From the NCBI GenBank assembly GCA_034670065.1, contig JAXMOG010000006.1, positions 242,938-306,937 on the forward strand: a DNA stretch of 64,000 bases. Direction: 5' to 3'. Source of the DNA: Mesobacterium_A sp034670065. GTDB lineage: Bacteria > Pseudomonadota > Alphaproteobacteria > Rhodobacterales > Rhodobacteraceae. Made by a program: the position numbers and the translations under genes. Within the stretch, counting starts at the first letter, position 1. Each line of letters starts with the position of its first letter. Positions 1-8,838 of this stretch are shown piece by piece. The notes under the pieces were generated by a model that searched no databases, was not told the DNA's origin, and saw nothing but the letters and a program-made list of their open reading frames with translations.

Positions 1-247
1 CCTGGTCTGCCAGATATAGCGCGTCTGCGAATTCGACCTTGGATGAAAGGGCCAACAGATCCAGCGTTTGCCGGGTGCGTGCCGCGGACGAACACAGAAC
101 CAGATCTGGCACATAGCCATGTGCACGCAGCCAATCCCCCATCGCACGGGCGCTTTTTTGGCCGCGTGCATTCAATGTCCGGGCCTTGTCAGGTTGATCC
201 ATGGAAGACCAATCAGATTTGGCGTGTCGCATCAGGATCAGCCGCAT
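1..247 (-). CDS. SixA-type histidine phosphatase, partial (N-terminal 82 residues)
   Basis: This is the N-terminal part of a histidine-phosphatase (phosphoglycerate-mutase fold) protein; the rest lies left of the window. The protein begins MRLILMRHAKSDW, where RHAKS at about residues 7-11 is the RHG-type catalytic motif with the phospho-accepting His. A typical ARTRQT motif follows near residue 57. Proteins of this size and start are annotated SixA or phosphohistidine phosphatase in Rhodobacteraceae. The ATG overlaps the end of the upstream ferredoxin-like gene by 10 bp, so the two are probably translationally coupled. The substrate cannot be read from the sequence. Confidence 0.8.
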   Translation of the reverse strand, partial: MRLILMRHAKSDWSSMDQPDKARTLNARGQKSARAMGDWLRAHGYVPDLVLCSSAARTRQTLDLLALSSKVEFADALYLADQ

Positions 248-897
248 TCATTTCTCCCAAGAAAAGCCGTCATATGAAATGCCGATTGTACAAACATTCT
301 TCCAAACCTTTGTGACACGGGACAGGCCCGACGGACAAGGCAGCCTTGCTGGCAATCAGGCGATTGAACGACGTGATCTTGGCATGCAGGAACATCATAG
401 GGGCGCCCGTCTGCCAGCGCGCCAACGGGGCAGGCCGCAAGGCAAGGCTGGTCTGGGCAGGTATCGCAGGGGTTCTGGGATGGGGCAGGCGATGTCAGCC
501 GCTCTGGCAAGGCAATCGCGCCACGATAACTGATGAACAGACCGGCAGTGTCGTGCACCAGCAAGCCAACGGGTGCGGTCCAAACCTGCCCGCTGCGCAG
601 GGCCCAATCAATAAAGGGGGGAAAGGGTGGCCCGTCGGAGGGATAGAGCGGGGTTCCCGCCCAGTCACTGGCCAGTAGCCCAATCAGACGTTTGGACCAA
701 CGGTCCAACGGATCAGGCGCACCATCGTTGTATTCGGGTGATTTGGAAAATTCCGGCCAGAAGCGCGGTTCATCAGGGCCCAGCAACACCAAAGAGCCCG
801 TACCAGGCGGCACAGGGTCATCTGATGCGGGAAGCAGCACGCCACGGATCGTCAAGGCGCAGCGCTGCGCCTGGGCTTCCAGGGCTTGCAGCGTCAC
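238..897 (-). CDS. Ferredoxin-like 4Fe-4S protein, 219 aa
   Basis: This soluble protein has two cysteine clusters near its C-terminus: Cys144, 147, 152 and 156 in a CxxCxxxxCxxxCP pattern, and Cys172, 182, 186 and 192. Together they could bind two [4Fe-4S] clusters. The first 140 residues have no motif I recognise. The arrangement resembles the C-terminal iron-sulfur part of epoxyqueuosine reductase (QueG), but the catalytic cobalamin domain is missing, so I do not call it QueG. It overlaps argB by 4 bp upstream and sixA by 10 bp downstream, which points to co-transcription. The partner and electron acceptor are unknown. Confidence 0.75.
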   Translation of the reverse strand: MTLQALEAQAQRCALTIRGVLLPASDDPVPPGTGSLVLLGPDEPRFWPEFSKSPEYNDGAPDPLDRWSKRLIGLLASDWAGTPLYPSDGPPFPPFIDWALRSGQVWTAPVGLLVHDTAGLFISYRGAIALPERLTSPAPSQNPCDTCPDQPCLAACPVGALADGRPYDVPACQDHVVQSPDCQQGCLVRRACPVSQRFGRMFVQSAFHMTAFLGRNECG

Positions 898-1784
898 TTG
901 GTTGGGACAGGTGGCAGGTTTGTGGGTTTGATCAGCGATCCGGCGCCGTGCTCTGTCAGAAGTTCCAGCAGACAGGCATTGGGCACACGGCCATCCAGAA
1001 TGACCACGGCCCGAACCCCGGCAGCAATAGCGTTCAGGGCGGTTTCCGTTTTCGGGATCATACCGCCAGAGATTGTGCCGTCTTCGATCATGGCGCGCAC
1101 ATCTTCGGGCGTCATTTCCGTGACAACTTCGCCTGCGCCGTTCTTGACGCCTGCCACATCGGTCAACAGCAACAAGCGATCGGCCTTCAAGGCACCGGCC
1201 AGCGCACCAGCCGCAGTATCGCCATTCACGTTGAAGGTCTCGTTCGGGTTTGTGCCTGTGCCAACCGGCGCCACAACAGGAATGATGCCCGCGGCAAACA
1301 GGTCATGCAGCACTTGCGGGTTGATAGCGACAGGGCGCCCCACAAAGCCAAGGTCCGGGTCATCCATTTCGCAGACCATCAAATCGTCGTCTTTGCCCGT
1401 CAGGCCAACAGCACGCCCACCGGCATCCATGATCGCCTGAACGATACGTTTGTTCACCAGCCCGGCCAGAACCATTTCAACAACTTCGACAGTGGCTTTG
1501 TCGGTCACCCGTTTGCCGCGTACGAATTCTGACTTGATGTCCAACCGTTTCAGCATGTCGTTGATCATCGGTCCGCCGCCATGCACCACAACGGGGTTCA
1601 CCCCCACTTGGCGCATCAAAACGATGTCACGGGCAAATTCTGCCATGGCGGCATCATCACCCATCGCGTTGCCGCCGAATTTCACAACAACATTCGCACC
1701 GGCATAGCGCTGCATATAGGGAAGCGCTTGGGCCAGGGTGTGGGCGGTGGAGGTCCAGTTTTGGTTCATGTCTTGCTGTTTCAT
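894..1784 (-). CDS. argB: Acetylglutamate kinase
   Basis: ArgB phosphorylates N-acetyl-L-glutamate with ATP, the second step of arginine biosynthesis, in the cytoplasm. The 296-residue protein has the amino-acid-kinase signatures KFGGNAMG at residues 35-42 and HGGGP at 68-72. It also has the conserved NVNGDTAAGALA segment, and GMIPK near the C-terminus. The length is normal for the family. An alternative in-frame ATG lies five codons downstream (position 1769); both starts leave the fold complete. It follows engB by about 100 bp in the same leftward run and overlaps the ferredoxin-like gene by 4 bp. Confidence 0.95.
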   Translation of the reverse strand: MKQQDMNQNWTSTAHTLAQALPYMQRYAGANVVVKFGGNAMGDDAAMAEFARDIVLMRQVGVNPVVVHGGGPMINDMLKRLDIKSEFVRGKRVTDKATVEVVEMVLAGLVNKRIVQAIMDAGGRAVGLTGKDDDLMVCEMDDPDLGFVGRPVAINPQVLHDLFAAGIIPVVAPVGTGTNPNETFNVNGDTAAGALAGALKADRLLLLTDVAGVKNGAGEVVTEMTPEDVRAMIEDGTISGGMIPKTETALNAIAAGVRAVVILDGRVPNACLLELLTEHGAGSLIKPTNLPPVPTK

Positions 1785-1887
1785 CGCGTGGTCTGCGTCA
1801 ATAAGAGTTCGGGCTTGTGTCTGGGCAATCCAGCCCGATAGCGCAAGGTTTTTTCACCGCAAAACGTGCAGGCGGTGCGGCGCAAGC

Positions 1888-2541
1888 TTAGTCCAGCTTT
1901 GCAATCACACTGCGCAACGTGCCGATACCGTCACCTTTTTCACTGCTGGTCACGATAATTTCGGGAAACGCAGCCGGGTGTTTGGATAGTTTTTCGCGCA
2001 CTTGGGTCAGAATTTTCGGGCGGTCTTCGACTTTGACTTTGTCGGCCTTGGTCAGCACGCACTGAAAAGTCACGGCACTGCGGTCCAGTAAGGTCATGAT
2101 CTCTTCGTCCACGGGTTTCACCCCGTGACGGTGATCGACCAGTACAAAGGCACGGCGCAGGCTGGCGCGACCAGAAAGGTACTGTTTGAGCAGCGCTTGC
2201 CATTTTTTCACAACGGCCACGGGCGCATTGGCAAAACCATAGCCGGGCAAATCCACCAAAAAGTGGCTGTCGGAGATGGTGAAATAGTTGATTTCCTGAG
2301 TACGCCCCGGCGTGTTGGAGGCCCGTGCCAAGCCGCGTCGACCTGTCAATGCATTGATCAGGCTGGACTTGCCAACGTTTGAACGGCCGGCGAAGCACAC
2401 CTCAATCCGGTCATCTGGCGGCAGGCCAGACATCGCCACCACGCCTTTGAGAAACTCAACTTCGCTGGTCAATAATTTGCGGCCGGTTTCCAGCGCTGCC
2501 GGATCGGGCGCTTCGGCTTCGGGGAAGGGTAGGACCATCAT
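1888..2541 (-). CDS. engB: Ribosome biogenesis GTP-binding protein EngB (YsxC/YihA)
   Basis: EngB is an essential small GTPase needed for large-subunit ribosome assembly. The 217-residue protein carries G1 (GRSNVGKSS, residues 52-60), G3 (DLPGYG, 97-102), G4 (TKAD) and the NTPGRTQ segment around residue 77 that acts as G2/switch I in this family. It overlaps the upstream MOSC gene by 4 bp (ATGA), so its translation is probably coupled. Its place between yidC and argB is common in alphaproteobacteria. Confidence 0.95.
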   Translation of the reverse strand: MMVLPFPEAEAPDPAALETGRKLLTSEVEFLKGVVAMSGLPPDDRIEVCFAGRSNVGKSSLINALTGRRGLARASNTPGRTQEINYFTISDSHFLVDLPGYGFANAPVAVVKKWQALLKQYLSGRASLRRAFVLVDHRHGVKPVDEEIMTLLDRSAVTFQCVLTKADKVKVEDRPKILTQVREKLSKHPAAFPEIIVTSSEKGDGIGTLRSVIAKLD

Positions 2542-3281
2542 AGCGGCTGTACCTTGTCTCCTGTGGCCACACGTCCGTCACGGATCACTTCTGCCCGGAC
2601 GGAAAAGTCACGGTGGCCCCAGTGGTCCAATGCGCGCAGCACCTCGGCATCACGTCTGCCGGTTTCGGGGTTGTTTTGGGTGGCCAGGCACCGGTCTGTT
2701 CGTTCTATCACGCGTAGTATGGCGTCGCCAAATTGTACTTCTTTGTCGATCCAGTCGAATTCTTCCCATGGCGCGCCACCGTCAAACCAGATGTTCCCGC
2801 GCCAGCGCAGGATAGACAGCGGCCGTCCGACCCGTTGTTCCACCGCACGGTGGGATGACCGGTTGCACAATGTCACGCTGGGAAAATCGCTGTCGGTAAA
2901 CCCTGCGTCTTGTGCACGCACGATGCGAGATGATTGCGCGCGGTTTTCCGGGATGAACCCGCCGGCCCAGTCGATCAAGGCCTGCGAATCTTCATCGGGG
3001 CGAATGGTCAGATCTTCACGGTCCGGGTGGGACAATGTGATGGTCTGCGTTGCTTCATCCAGCTTGGCAGAAATGGCCGCCAACATTGGTGCTTTGGACC
3101 CGCGCGAAAAATTTCCGCATGAGGCCCAAGTGCTGCCATCCACATCGGATTGATCATGCGCCACGGCCCAGCGGCGATCAAAGGGCAGGGTCTGCCCGGC
3201 GGTCAGTGTGACCGCCTCCAAAGCCTCTCGGCCATGACTTTTGATCGGATGCCGCCAGATATCCGTGACGCGGATGGTCAT
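2538..3281 (-). CDS. MOSC-domain protein, 247 aa
   Basis: The protein has an N-terminal MOSC beta-barrel domain (starting MTIRVTDIWRHPIKS) followed by a MOSC domain. The conserved Cys lies in PSVTLCNRSS, and RWRGNIWFDG follows. MOSC domains occur in molybdenum-cofactor sulfurases and in N-hydroxylated-substrate reductases such as YiiM and mARC, where the Cys helps bind Mo or carry sulfur. The substrate cannot be told here. It overlaps both neighbours by 4 bp (yidC upstream, engB downstream), which indicates one transcript with tight coupling. Confidence 0.88.
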   Translation of the reverse strand: MTIRVTDIWRHPIKSHGREALEAVTLTAGQTLPFDRRWAVAHDQSDVDGSTWASCGNFSRGSKAPMLAAISAKLDEATQTITLSHPDREDLTIRPDEDSQALIDWAGGFIPENRAQSSRIVRAQDAGFTDSDFPSVTLCNRSSHRAVEQRVGRPLSILRWRGNIWFDGGAPWEEFDWIDKEVQFGDAILRVIERTDRCLATQNNPETGRRDAEVLRALDHWGHRDFSVRAEVIRDGRVATGDKVQPL

Positions 3282-5104
3282 TCGTTGTCAGCTTTTCGCT
3301 TAAAGCTGCCTAGGATGTTGCCAAACACATCGGGTTTAAACCCTTGGCTGCGCATGATCAGGTACTGCTGGGTAAAGGTAATGGTGTTGTTGGCAATCCA
3401 GTACACAACCAGACCGCTGGCAAAACTACCCAGCATGAACATGAAGACCCATGGCATCCAGGCAAAGATCATCTTTTGGGTCGGATCCGTGGGGGCTGGG
3501 TTCAGCTTCTGCTGCAGCCACATCGAAATACCCAAGAGCAATGGCAGGATACCAATAAAGATTGTCGCCAAGATGGAAGAGCTTTCGGGCGCGGCCCAAG
3601 GCAGCAATCCATAGAGGTTAAACAGCGAGGTCGGATCAGGCGAAGACAAATCCTGGAACGGGCCAAAGAAAGGCGCGTGACGCAGTTCAAGCGTGACGAA
3701 GATCACCTTGTAGAGCGAGAAGAAGATCGGGATTTGCATCAGGATCGGCAAACAGCCGGAGGCCGGGTTTACCTTTTCCTTCTTGTACAGCTGCATCATC
3801 TCTTGTTGCAGCTTGGCGCGATCATCGCCCGCCTTTTCCTTGATCTTCTCCATCTGGGGCTGAAGCTCTTTCATCTTCGCCATGGAGACATAAGATTTAT
3901 ACGCCAGCGGGAAGAGAACGGCTTTGATCATCAGGGTCAGCACAATGATGGCCACACCCATGTTGCCGATCAGACCGTGCAGCCAGTGCAGGACGGAAAA
4001 GATTGGTTTGGTCAGGAAGAAGAACCAGCCCCAATCAATGGCATCAACAAAGCGGTCGATCCCACCTTTTTGGTAGGCGCGGATGTGTTCCCATTCCTTG
4101 GCACCGGAAAACAGCTGCGATGTGACTTCGGCGCTTTGGCCGGGGGCAAGCGTCATGGTCTGCTGAACTGTTTCGGTTTGATAGATGTCGCGGGCGTCAT
4201 CGTATTTGGCAACTGCCTTAAAGGCAGAACCCGGTGTCGGCACCAGCGTTGTCATCCAGTAGTGGTCGGTGAAGCCAATCCAGCCATTATCGGTCACTTG
4301 CGTGACTTCGGCGCGCGCACCTTCAGACGGCAGGACCGCGAAATCTGTCATGTCGCCGTAGTCGATTTCGGACAGTTCGCCATCGGCCATGCCAACCACA
4401 CCTTCGTGCAGGACGAAGAAGTTTTTCAGGTCTTCGGGCTCTCCATGACGTGCGATGATTCCATAGGGCGCCAAAGAGGTGGTGCCGGAGCCGTCATTCG
4501 AAACCGATTGGGCAACGGTGAACATGAAGTCATCGTCGACAGAAATCTTGCGGCGGAAGACCAGTCCGGCAGGGCTGTCCCAACGCAGTGTGATCGGGCT
4601 TGATGCGGTCAGTGTGTCGCCGCTTTCAATCTGCCATGCGGTATTGGCGCCGGGAACATCTTCCAGCGACAGGCCTGAACCAGGGGCCCAACCGAAAAGC
4701 GCGTAATACGGCTCAGAGCTGCCGACGGGGCGCAACATGTGCACGATGTCGGAATCTTCGGCCAGTGTGACGCGATAGTCTTTCAGTTTCAGATCGTCGA
4801 TCCGGCCACCGGTCAACGAGATGGAGCCAGCCAGACGAGCCGTGTCGATTGCCACGCGTGGGGCATCTTCTGTCGGGTTCGCCGCTTCGTTCGCTGCTGC
4901 TGCCGGGGCGCTGCCTGGGGCGGCACTTGGCGCGACGGCAATTGCCGGGTCTGACGCTGCGCCAGAGTCCGTGCTTTGCGCTACGGCCGGGGCGTTCGGA
5001 TCTGCTGTTGGCGCCTCGGGGGGCGGGAATAGCAGAAACCAAATCAGGATCACGCCAAAGCTCAGCGCCGTTGCTAGTATAAGATTCTTGTTCTGATCGC
5101 CCAT
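3278..5104 (-). CDS. yidC: Membrane protein insertase YidC
   Basis: YidC inserts and folds inner-membrane proteins, alone or with SecYEG. The reading frame stays open to 5164, but the Met at 5104 gives the usual start MGDQNKNLILA followed directly by the first membrane helix, so I use it (608 aa). An Ala/Pro-rich linker (about residues 30-75) leads into the large periplasmic beta domain (about 80-345). The conserved five-helix core follows (FLTKPIFSVLHWLHG..., GCLPILMQIPIFFSLY, ...). The C-terminus is short and charged. It sits in the rpmH-rnpA-yidD-yidC grouping, here split by ttcA and an EAL gene. Confidence 0.96.
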   Translation of the reverse strand: MGDQNKNLILATALSFGVILIWFLLFPPPEAPTADPNAPAVAQSTDSGAASDPAIAVAPSAAPGSAPAAAANEAANPTEDAPRVAIDTARLAGSISLTGGRIDDLKLKDYRVTLAEDSDIVHMLRPVGSSEPYYALFGWAPGSGLSLEDVPGANTAWQIESGDTLTASSPITLRWDSPAGLVFRRKISVDDDFMFTVAQSVSNDGSGTTSLAPYGIIARHGEPEDLKNFFVLHEGVVGMADGELSEIDYGDMTDFAVLPSEGARAEVTQVTDNGWIGFTDHYWMTTLVPTPGSAFKAVAKYDDARDIYQTETVQQTMTLAPGQSAEVTSQLFSGAKEWEHIRAYQKGGIDRFVDAIDWGWFFFLTKPIFSVLHWLHGLIGNMGVAIIVLTLMIKAVLFPLAYKSYVSMAKMKELQPQMEKIKEKAGDDRAKLQQEMMQLYKKEKVNPASGCLPILMQIPIFFSLYKVIFVTLELRHAPFFGPFQDLSSPDPTSLFNLYGLLPWAAPESSSILATIFIGILPLLLGISMWLQQKLNPAPTDPTQKMIFAWMPWVFMFMLGSFASGLVVYWIANNTITFTQQYLIMRSQGFKPDVFGNILGSFKRKADNE

Positions 5105-5214
5105 GTAGGACCCGCCACCTGTCATCTTTATCGTGTGGCAGGGTTCAACAGAGTGAGGCGGCAAAGGTCAAGCGGATTCCCCATTTTTGGCCCAGTTGCG
5201 CCAAGACACCACCC

Positions 5215-6744
5215 CTACGAGCGCCTGACCAAGCCCAGACGGGGCAATTTGGCCAGTCTGGCCTGTTGCCCGTTGACCCAATCGGGAATTTGCGCGCCGG
5301 GCATCGGGCGGGCAATTCCAAAGCCCTGAACATGGGTGCAGCCCAATTGGGCAACCAACGCGTGCTCGCCATGGCTTTCGACCCCTTCGGCCAAGGTTTC
5401 GATGCCCAACCGTTCGGCCATGCCCAGAATCGCAGCCAGCAGGCGGCGCTGTGCTTCGTCACGATCAACCCGACGAACAAAGGAACGGTCGATTTTCAGA
5501 CGATCCACATTGATATTCTGCAGGGCGGTCAGCGCGGTTGCCCCCGTTCCAAAATCATCCAGATCGATCTTGCAGCCCAGCTTGCTTAGCGCGGTCACAC
5601 TGCGGGCCGCATCAGAAACAGCGCCGGACAGCGCGACGTTTTCCGTAACTTCGATGCGCAGCCGATCTGGCGACAGGCCGAATTTGTCCAAAGTGGTCCG
5701 GACACGTTCGATCAAGCGCGGATCGGCCAGTTCATCCTCGCTGAAATTGACACCGACTTGGGGGAGATTCAGGCCAGCTTTGTCCCATTGGGCCAAGTCC
5801 CGGCAGGCGTGATACAGGATGCAATCCCCCAGCCGCGACAGCGCAGCGCCGCGTTGCAGTGCAGGCAGGAACTCCGCCGGTGCGATTAGACCACGAGTAG
5901 GGTGAGACCAGCGCGCCAGAGCTTCCAGACCGCTGATCCGCCCTGTTTCGGTGCACAGTTGCGGTTGGTACCAGGGGCGGATGCCACCGTTTTCCAATGC
6001 TGCCACTGCTTCCGACGGGGGCAGGGCGGACTTTTGCTGGGTCTTGTGGCGTTTTGCGGAATAAGTCCGAATGGCCGAAGCGCCGTTTTGACGGGCCTCT
6101 TGCAGCGCCAACTGCGCCGCGTTCAGCATATCTGTGCCATCGGTATGGCTGGCCAGTCGCGTGCTTATGGCCAGCCCTACGCAAACCGATACATGCCATA
6201 GCCGACCACCGGCCGCGACCGGATCCTCCAGCGTGGTCTGAAAGCGGCGGGCGGCCTGAATAGCGGCGTCCAGATCCAGCCGCCGGTTCGGCGCCATTGC
6301 CACCACCAGGGTGTTGCCATTGGTCCAGCCAGCAAGGTCCGATTGCCGCAAACAGCTGCGCAGATTTCGCAAATACGCGCTGCGCAATTCTTCCCCGGCC
6401 GCAGCTGTTGGAAATGGGCCATCAAGGTGAAGCAGGTAACAGGCCGTAACCGCGCCGGTGCTGCGGGCATCGCCCAATATCTGTTCCAAGTGCTGTTCCA
6501 GATTTTTGATGGGCAGTTCAGGCAGAAAACCATGGGATATTGGCGCAGTTGTCTGCGCCGGAGGGCTGCTAAAAAACATCAACATTGGCAGGCCCAAGGC
6601 GACGATCACCAACAGGCCTTCACCACCAAACCAAAACGCGGCCAGCGCCAAAGCTGGAACAAAGGCTACAGCCTGTGGTCCGTTCAACAGTTGTTTTATC
6701 AGGCGGCCGCCACGCACGCCCCACTGCAATTGCGAAAATGACAT
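5215..6744 (-). CDS. Degenerate GGDEF - EAL cyclic-di-GMP phosphodiesterase, membrane-anchored
   Basis: The protein is 509 aa. Two hydrophobic segments lie at about residues 25-62. A GGDEF-like domain (about 85-235) follows, but its active-site loop reads GWTNGNTLVV instead of GGDEF, so cyclase activity is unlikely. The EAL domain (about 250-495) keeps the residues expected of an active phosphodiesterase: EALARW, VNFSED, EVTEN, DLDDFGTG, KIDRSF, EGVES and the final QGF. The likely role is hydrolysis of c-di-GMP at the inner membrane, perhaps with the GGDEF remnant as a GTP sensor. It lies between yidC and ttcA, all leftward. Confidence 0.9.
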   Translation of the reverse strand: MSFSQLQWGVRGGRLIKQLLNGPQAVAFVPALALAAFWFGGEGLLVIVALGLPMLMFFSSPPAQTTAPISHGFLPELPIKNLEQHLEQILGDARSTGAVTACYLLHLDGPFPTAAAGEELRSAYLRNLRSCLRQSDLAGWTNGNTLVVAMAPNRRLDLDAAIQAARRFQTTLEDPVAAGGRLWHVSVCVGLAISTRLASHTDGTDMLNAAQLALQEARQNGASAIRTYSAKRHKTQQKSALPPSEAVAALENGGIRPWYQPQLCTETGRISGLEALARWSHPTRGLIAPAEFLPALQRGAALSRLGDCILYHACRDLAQWDKAGLNLPQVGVNFSEDELADPRLIERVRTTLDKFGLSPDRLRIEVTENVALSGAVSDAARSVTALSKLGCKIDLDDFGTGATALTALQNINVDRLKIDRSFVRRVDRDEAQRRLLAAILGMAERLGIETLAEGVESHGEHALVAQLGCTHVQGFGIARPMPGAQIPDWVNGQQARLAKLPRLGLVRRS

Positions 6745-6804
6745 CGCATTACCCCATTTTTACCCATCCACGGGAAAAGGTGGCGCAGTGCGGTTGCCAG
6801 TAGT

Positions 6805-7674
6805 TTAACGCAAGTCCGGAACGTCTGGAGAATTCGTTTCGATTTCGCTGGTTTCGCGCATCAAGCCCGCGAAATCGAACAGTTTTGGGTCCAGCAAATG
6901 GGATGGTCGGGCGTTCGTCAATGCGCGAAACATAACCTGCCTACGGCCTGGGCTGTTCTTTTCCCAGCCATCCAGAATTTGCTTCACCTGCTGTCGTTGC
7001 AGCCCATCTTGGGAGCCGCATAGATCACAAGGGATGATCGGATACTGCATGGCGCGGGCAAATTTTTCACAGTCTGCCTCAGCTACATGTGCCAAGGGGC
7101 GGTAGAGAAACAAATCGCCCTCTTCGTTCACCAGTTTGGGCGGCATGGTAGCCAGCCGACCGCCATGAAACAGGTTCATAAAGAAGGTTTCCAGAATGTC
7201 GTCGCGGTGATGGCCCAAGACAACGGCGCTGCATCCTTCTTCGCGTGCGATCCGGTACAGGTTGCCGCGCCGCAGGCGGGAACACAGCGCGCAATAGGTG
7301 CGCCCTTGGGGGACTTTGTCCATAACGATTGAGTAGGTGTCTTGGTATTCAATCCGGTGCGGTACACCCATTTTTTCCAGAAACTCAGGGAGGACGGTCG
7401 CTGGAAAACCGGGCTGACCCTGATCCAGGTTGCAGGCCAACAAATCAACAGGCAACAGCCCACGCCATTTCAGCTCATACAGGATGGCCAGAAGGGTGTA
7501 GCTATCCTTGCCCCCGGACAGGCAGACCAGCCAACGACTGTTCCGTTCAATCATGCCGTATTGTTCAATCGCTTCACGCACGTTTTGCACGATGCGTTTG
7601 CGCAGCTTCTTGAACTCGGTTGATTTGGGCGCGCCGTAAAACAGCGGATGGATATCGTCAGCGTCGTCCAGCAT
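6805..7674 (-). CDS. ttcA: tRNA 2-thiocytidine biosynthesis protein TtcA
   Basis: TtcA makes 2-thiocytidine at position 32 of certain tRNAs, using ATP and an iron-sulfur cluster. The PP-loop SGGKDSYT lies near residue 55. The cluster-binding pairs CALC and CDLC follow, along with GHHRDD and FMNLFHGG. The frame is open to 7719, but the Met at 7674 (MLDDADDIHPLF) fits homologues better, giving 289 aa. It lies 69 bp downstream of yidD in the same direction. Confidence 0.93.
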   Translation of the reverse strand: MLDDADDIHPLFYGAPKSTEFKKLRKRIVQNVREAIEQYGMIERNSRWLVCLSGGKDSYTLLAILYELKWRGLLPVDLLACNLDQGQPGFPATVLPEFLEKMGVPHRIEYQDTYSIVMDKVPQGRTYCALCSRLRRGNLYRIAREEGCSAVVLGHHRDDILETFFMNLFHGGRLATMPPKLVNEEGDLFLYRPLAHVAEADCEKFARAMQYPIIPCDLCGSQDGLQRQQVKQILDGWEKNSPGRRQVMFRALTNARPSHLLDPKLFDFAGLMRETSEIETNSPDVPDLR

Positions 7675-7743
7675 GGGGCCTCGCGCGGGAAAATGGCTGC
7701 TTGTCCGTACCATCGGCAAGTGCGCCGGTGCAAGTTGGTGTTG

Positions 7744-7965
7744 TCAGTCCGGAACGTTGTCGATGCCGGAGCCGCCCAACGGGTGACAGCGCAGAATCCG
7801 CCGGATTGTCAGATAGCCGCCCTTGATACCGCCGTGCTTTTCCAGCGCTTCCAGCGCATAGGCGGAACAGGTGGGCTGATACCGGCACCCATGCCCAACC
7901 CACGGCGACCAAACCGTCCGATAGGCGCGGACGGGCAAGGAAAAGACCCAGGCAAGCGGCGTCAT
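7744..7965 (-). CDS. yidD: Membrane protein insertion efficiency factor YidD
   Basis: This is a small (73 aa) amphipathic protein of the YidD family, which helps YidC-dependent insertion at the inner membrane. Family marks are GCRYQPTCSAYALEAL with its two cysteines, the GGYLTIRRILRCHP segment and a final GIDNVP. It overlaps rnpA by 4 bp, the standard rnpA-yidD coupling. Confidence 0.95.
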   Translation of the reverse strand: MTPLAWVFSLPVRAYRTVWSPWVGHGCRYQPTCSAYALEALEKHGGIKGGYLTIRRILRCHPLGGSGIDNVPD

Positions 7966-8387
7966 GGCTGCCGCCCGGATTTCGACCCATGCAGTTTGCG
8001 CAATGCTTCGGCCAAATCGGCTTGCAAAGCGTCGAATGGGCGATTGGCGGTTTCTTTGGCTTTGCCGATCAACACATAGTCAAAGCCGCTGCGACCATGG
8101 TTTGGAAGAATCAGCCGCGCAGCCTCGCGCAGTCGCCGTTTGGCGCGGTTGCGGGCCACGGCATTGCCAACCTTTTTGGAACAGGTGAAGCCAACGCCGA
8201 TGGCAGGGTCGTCATCATGCCGGTTGCGCGCCTGCACCAACATGCTGCGCGTTCCTTGCTTGCGTGCACGTGCTGCGGCCAGAAATTCTGACCGCTTACG
8301 CAGCTTGCGCAAACTGGTTGATGCGCATGAGGAAACCGCCGGTGGCGTATTCCCCGTTGCGGTATCGGGGGCCTCCGGCGGTCTCAT
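7962..8387 (-). CDS. rnpA: Ribonuclease P protein component
   Basis: RnpA is the protein subunit of RNase P, which matures the 5' ends of tRNAs together with the M1 RNA. The RNR-box region VGNAVARNRAKRRLREA lies at about residues 73-89. The phenylalanine/basic face near the start of the domain (LRKRSEFLAA) is also present. The 141-residue product carries about 25 extra N-terminal residues compared with short family members; a start nearer LRKLRKRSEF is possible but no internal ATG supports it. It lies 30 bp after rpmH. Confidence 0.93.
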   Translation of the reverse strand: MRPPEAPDTATGNTPPAVSSCASTSLRKLRKRSEFLAAARARKQGTRSMLVQARNRHDDDPAIGVGFTCSKKVGNAVARNRAKRRLREAARLILPNHGRSGFDYVLIGKAKETANRPFDALQADLAEALRKLHGSKSGRQP

Positions 8388-8417
8388 GTCATAGCTCGAA
8401 AAGCCGGAAAAACCGAC

Positions 8418-8552
8418 TTATGCGCTCAGGCTCTTGCGGCCACGGGCGCGGCGCGCATTCAAAATCTTGCGGCCTGCCTTGGTGGCCATACGCGAGCGGA
8501 AACCGTGGCGACGCTTGCGTACCAGGTTCGAAGGCTGAAAGGTGCGTTTCAT
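8418..8552 (-). CDS. rpmH: 50S ribosomal protein L34
   Basis: This 44-residue, strongly basic protein begins MKRTFQPSNLVRKRRHGF and ends with GRKSLSA, the typical L34 pattern. It is the first gene of the leftward rpmH-rnpA-yidD group. A good promoter lies about 70 bp upstream. Confidence 0.97.
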   Translation of the reverse strand: MKRTFQPSNLVRKRRHGFRSRMATKAGRKILNARRARGRKSLSA

Positions 8553-8623
8553 CGCGTCCTACTCCATTACGTGTCTTGCGCCCGCAAAAACTGGATTCGC
8601 GAGGCCGGAAATCTGAAGCCCGT

Positions 8624-8652
8624 GCTATAGGCAGGTTGGGGGCACCTGTCAA
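8624..8652 (-). promoter_or_regulatory. Sigma70-type promoter for rpmH-rnpA-yidD
   Basis: On the minus strand a perfect -35 box TTGACA (8647-8652) is followed after 17 bp by TATAGC (8624-8629). This is the best housekeeping promoter I saw in the window. It would start transcription about 65 bp before the rpmH ATG and may read the whole leftward run. Confidence 0.75.
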
Positions 8653-8838
8653 ACGCTTGGGGTGCGTATCTGCAACATTTCCCGACTCTGTCTGACACAA
8701 ATGTTTCAGAATTGCGATAACGGGCCCGAAATCTCACATATGATGTCACTGGCGTTCAAGCGGGCGTGATAGCTGATGGAACGCCCTGCGTGCGCCCACA
8801 TCTGATGGTATCAACGATGATACCGGAGACGCAAAGCT

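Noticed and set aside
3344..4603. 419-codon open frame on the plus strand
   Set aside because: It lies entirely antisense to yidC, has no ribosome site or family resemblance, and its length comes from codon bias of the real gene.
5215..6744. Active diguanylate cyclase
   Set aside because: The GGDEF motif is replaced by GNTLVV; only the EAL half keeps catalytic residues.
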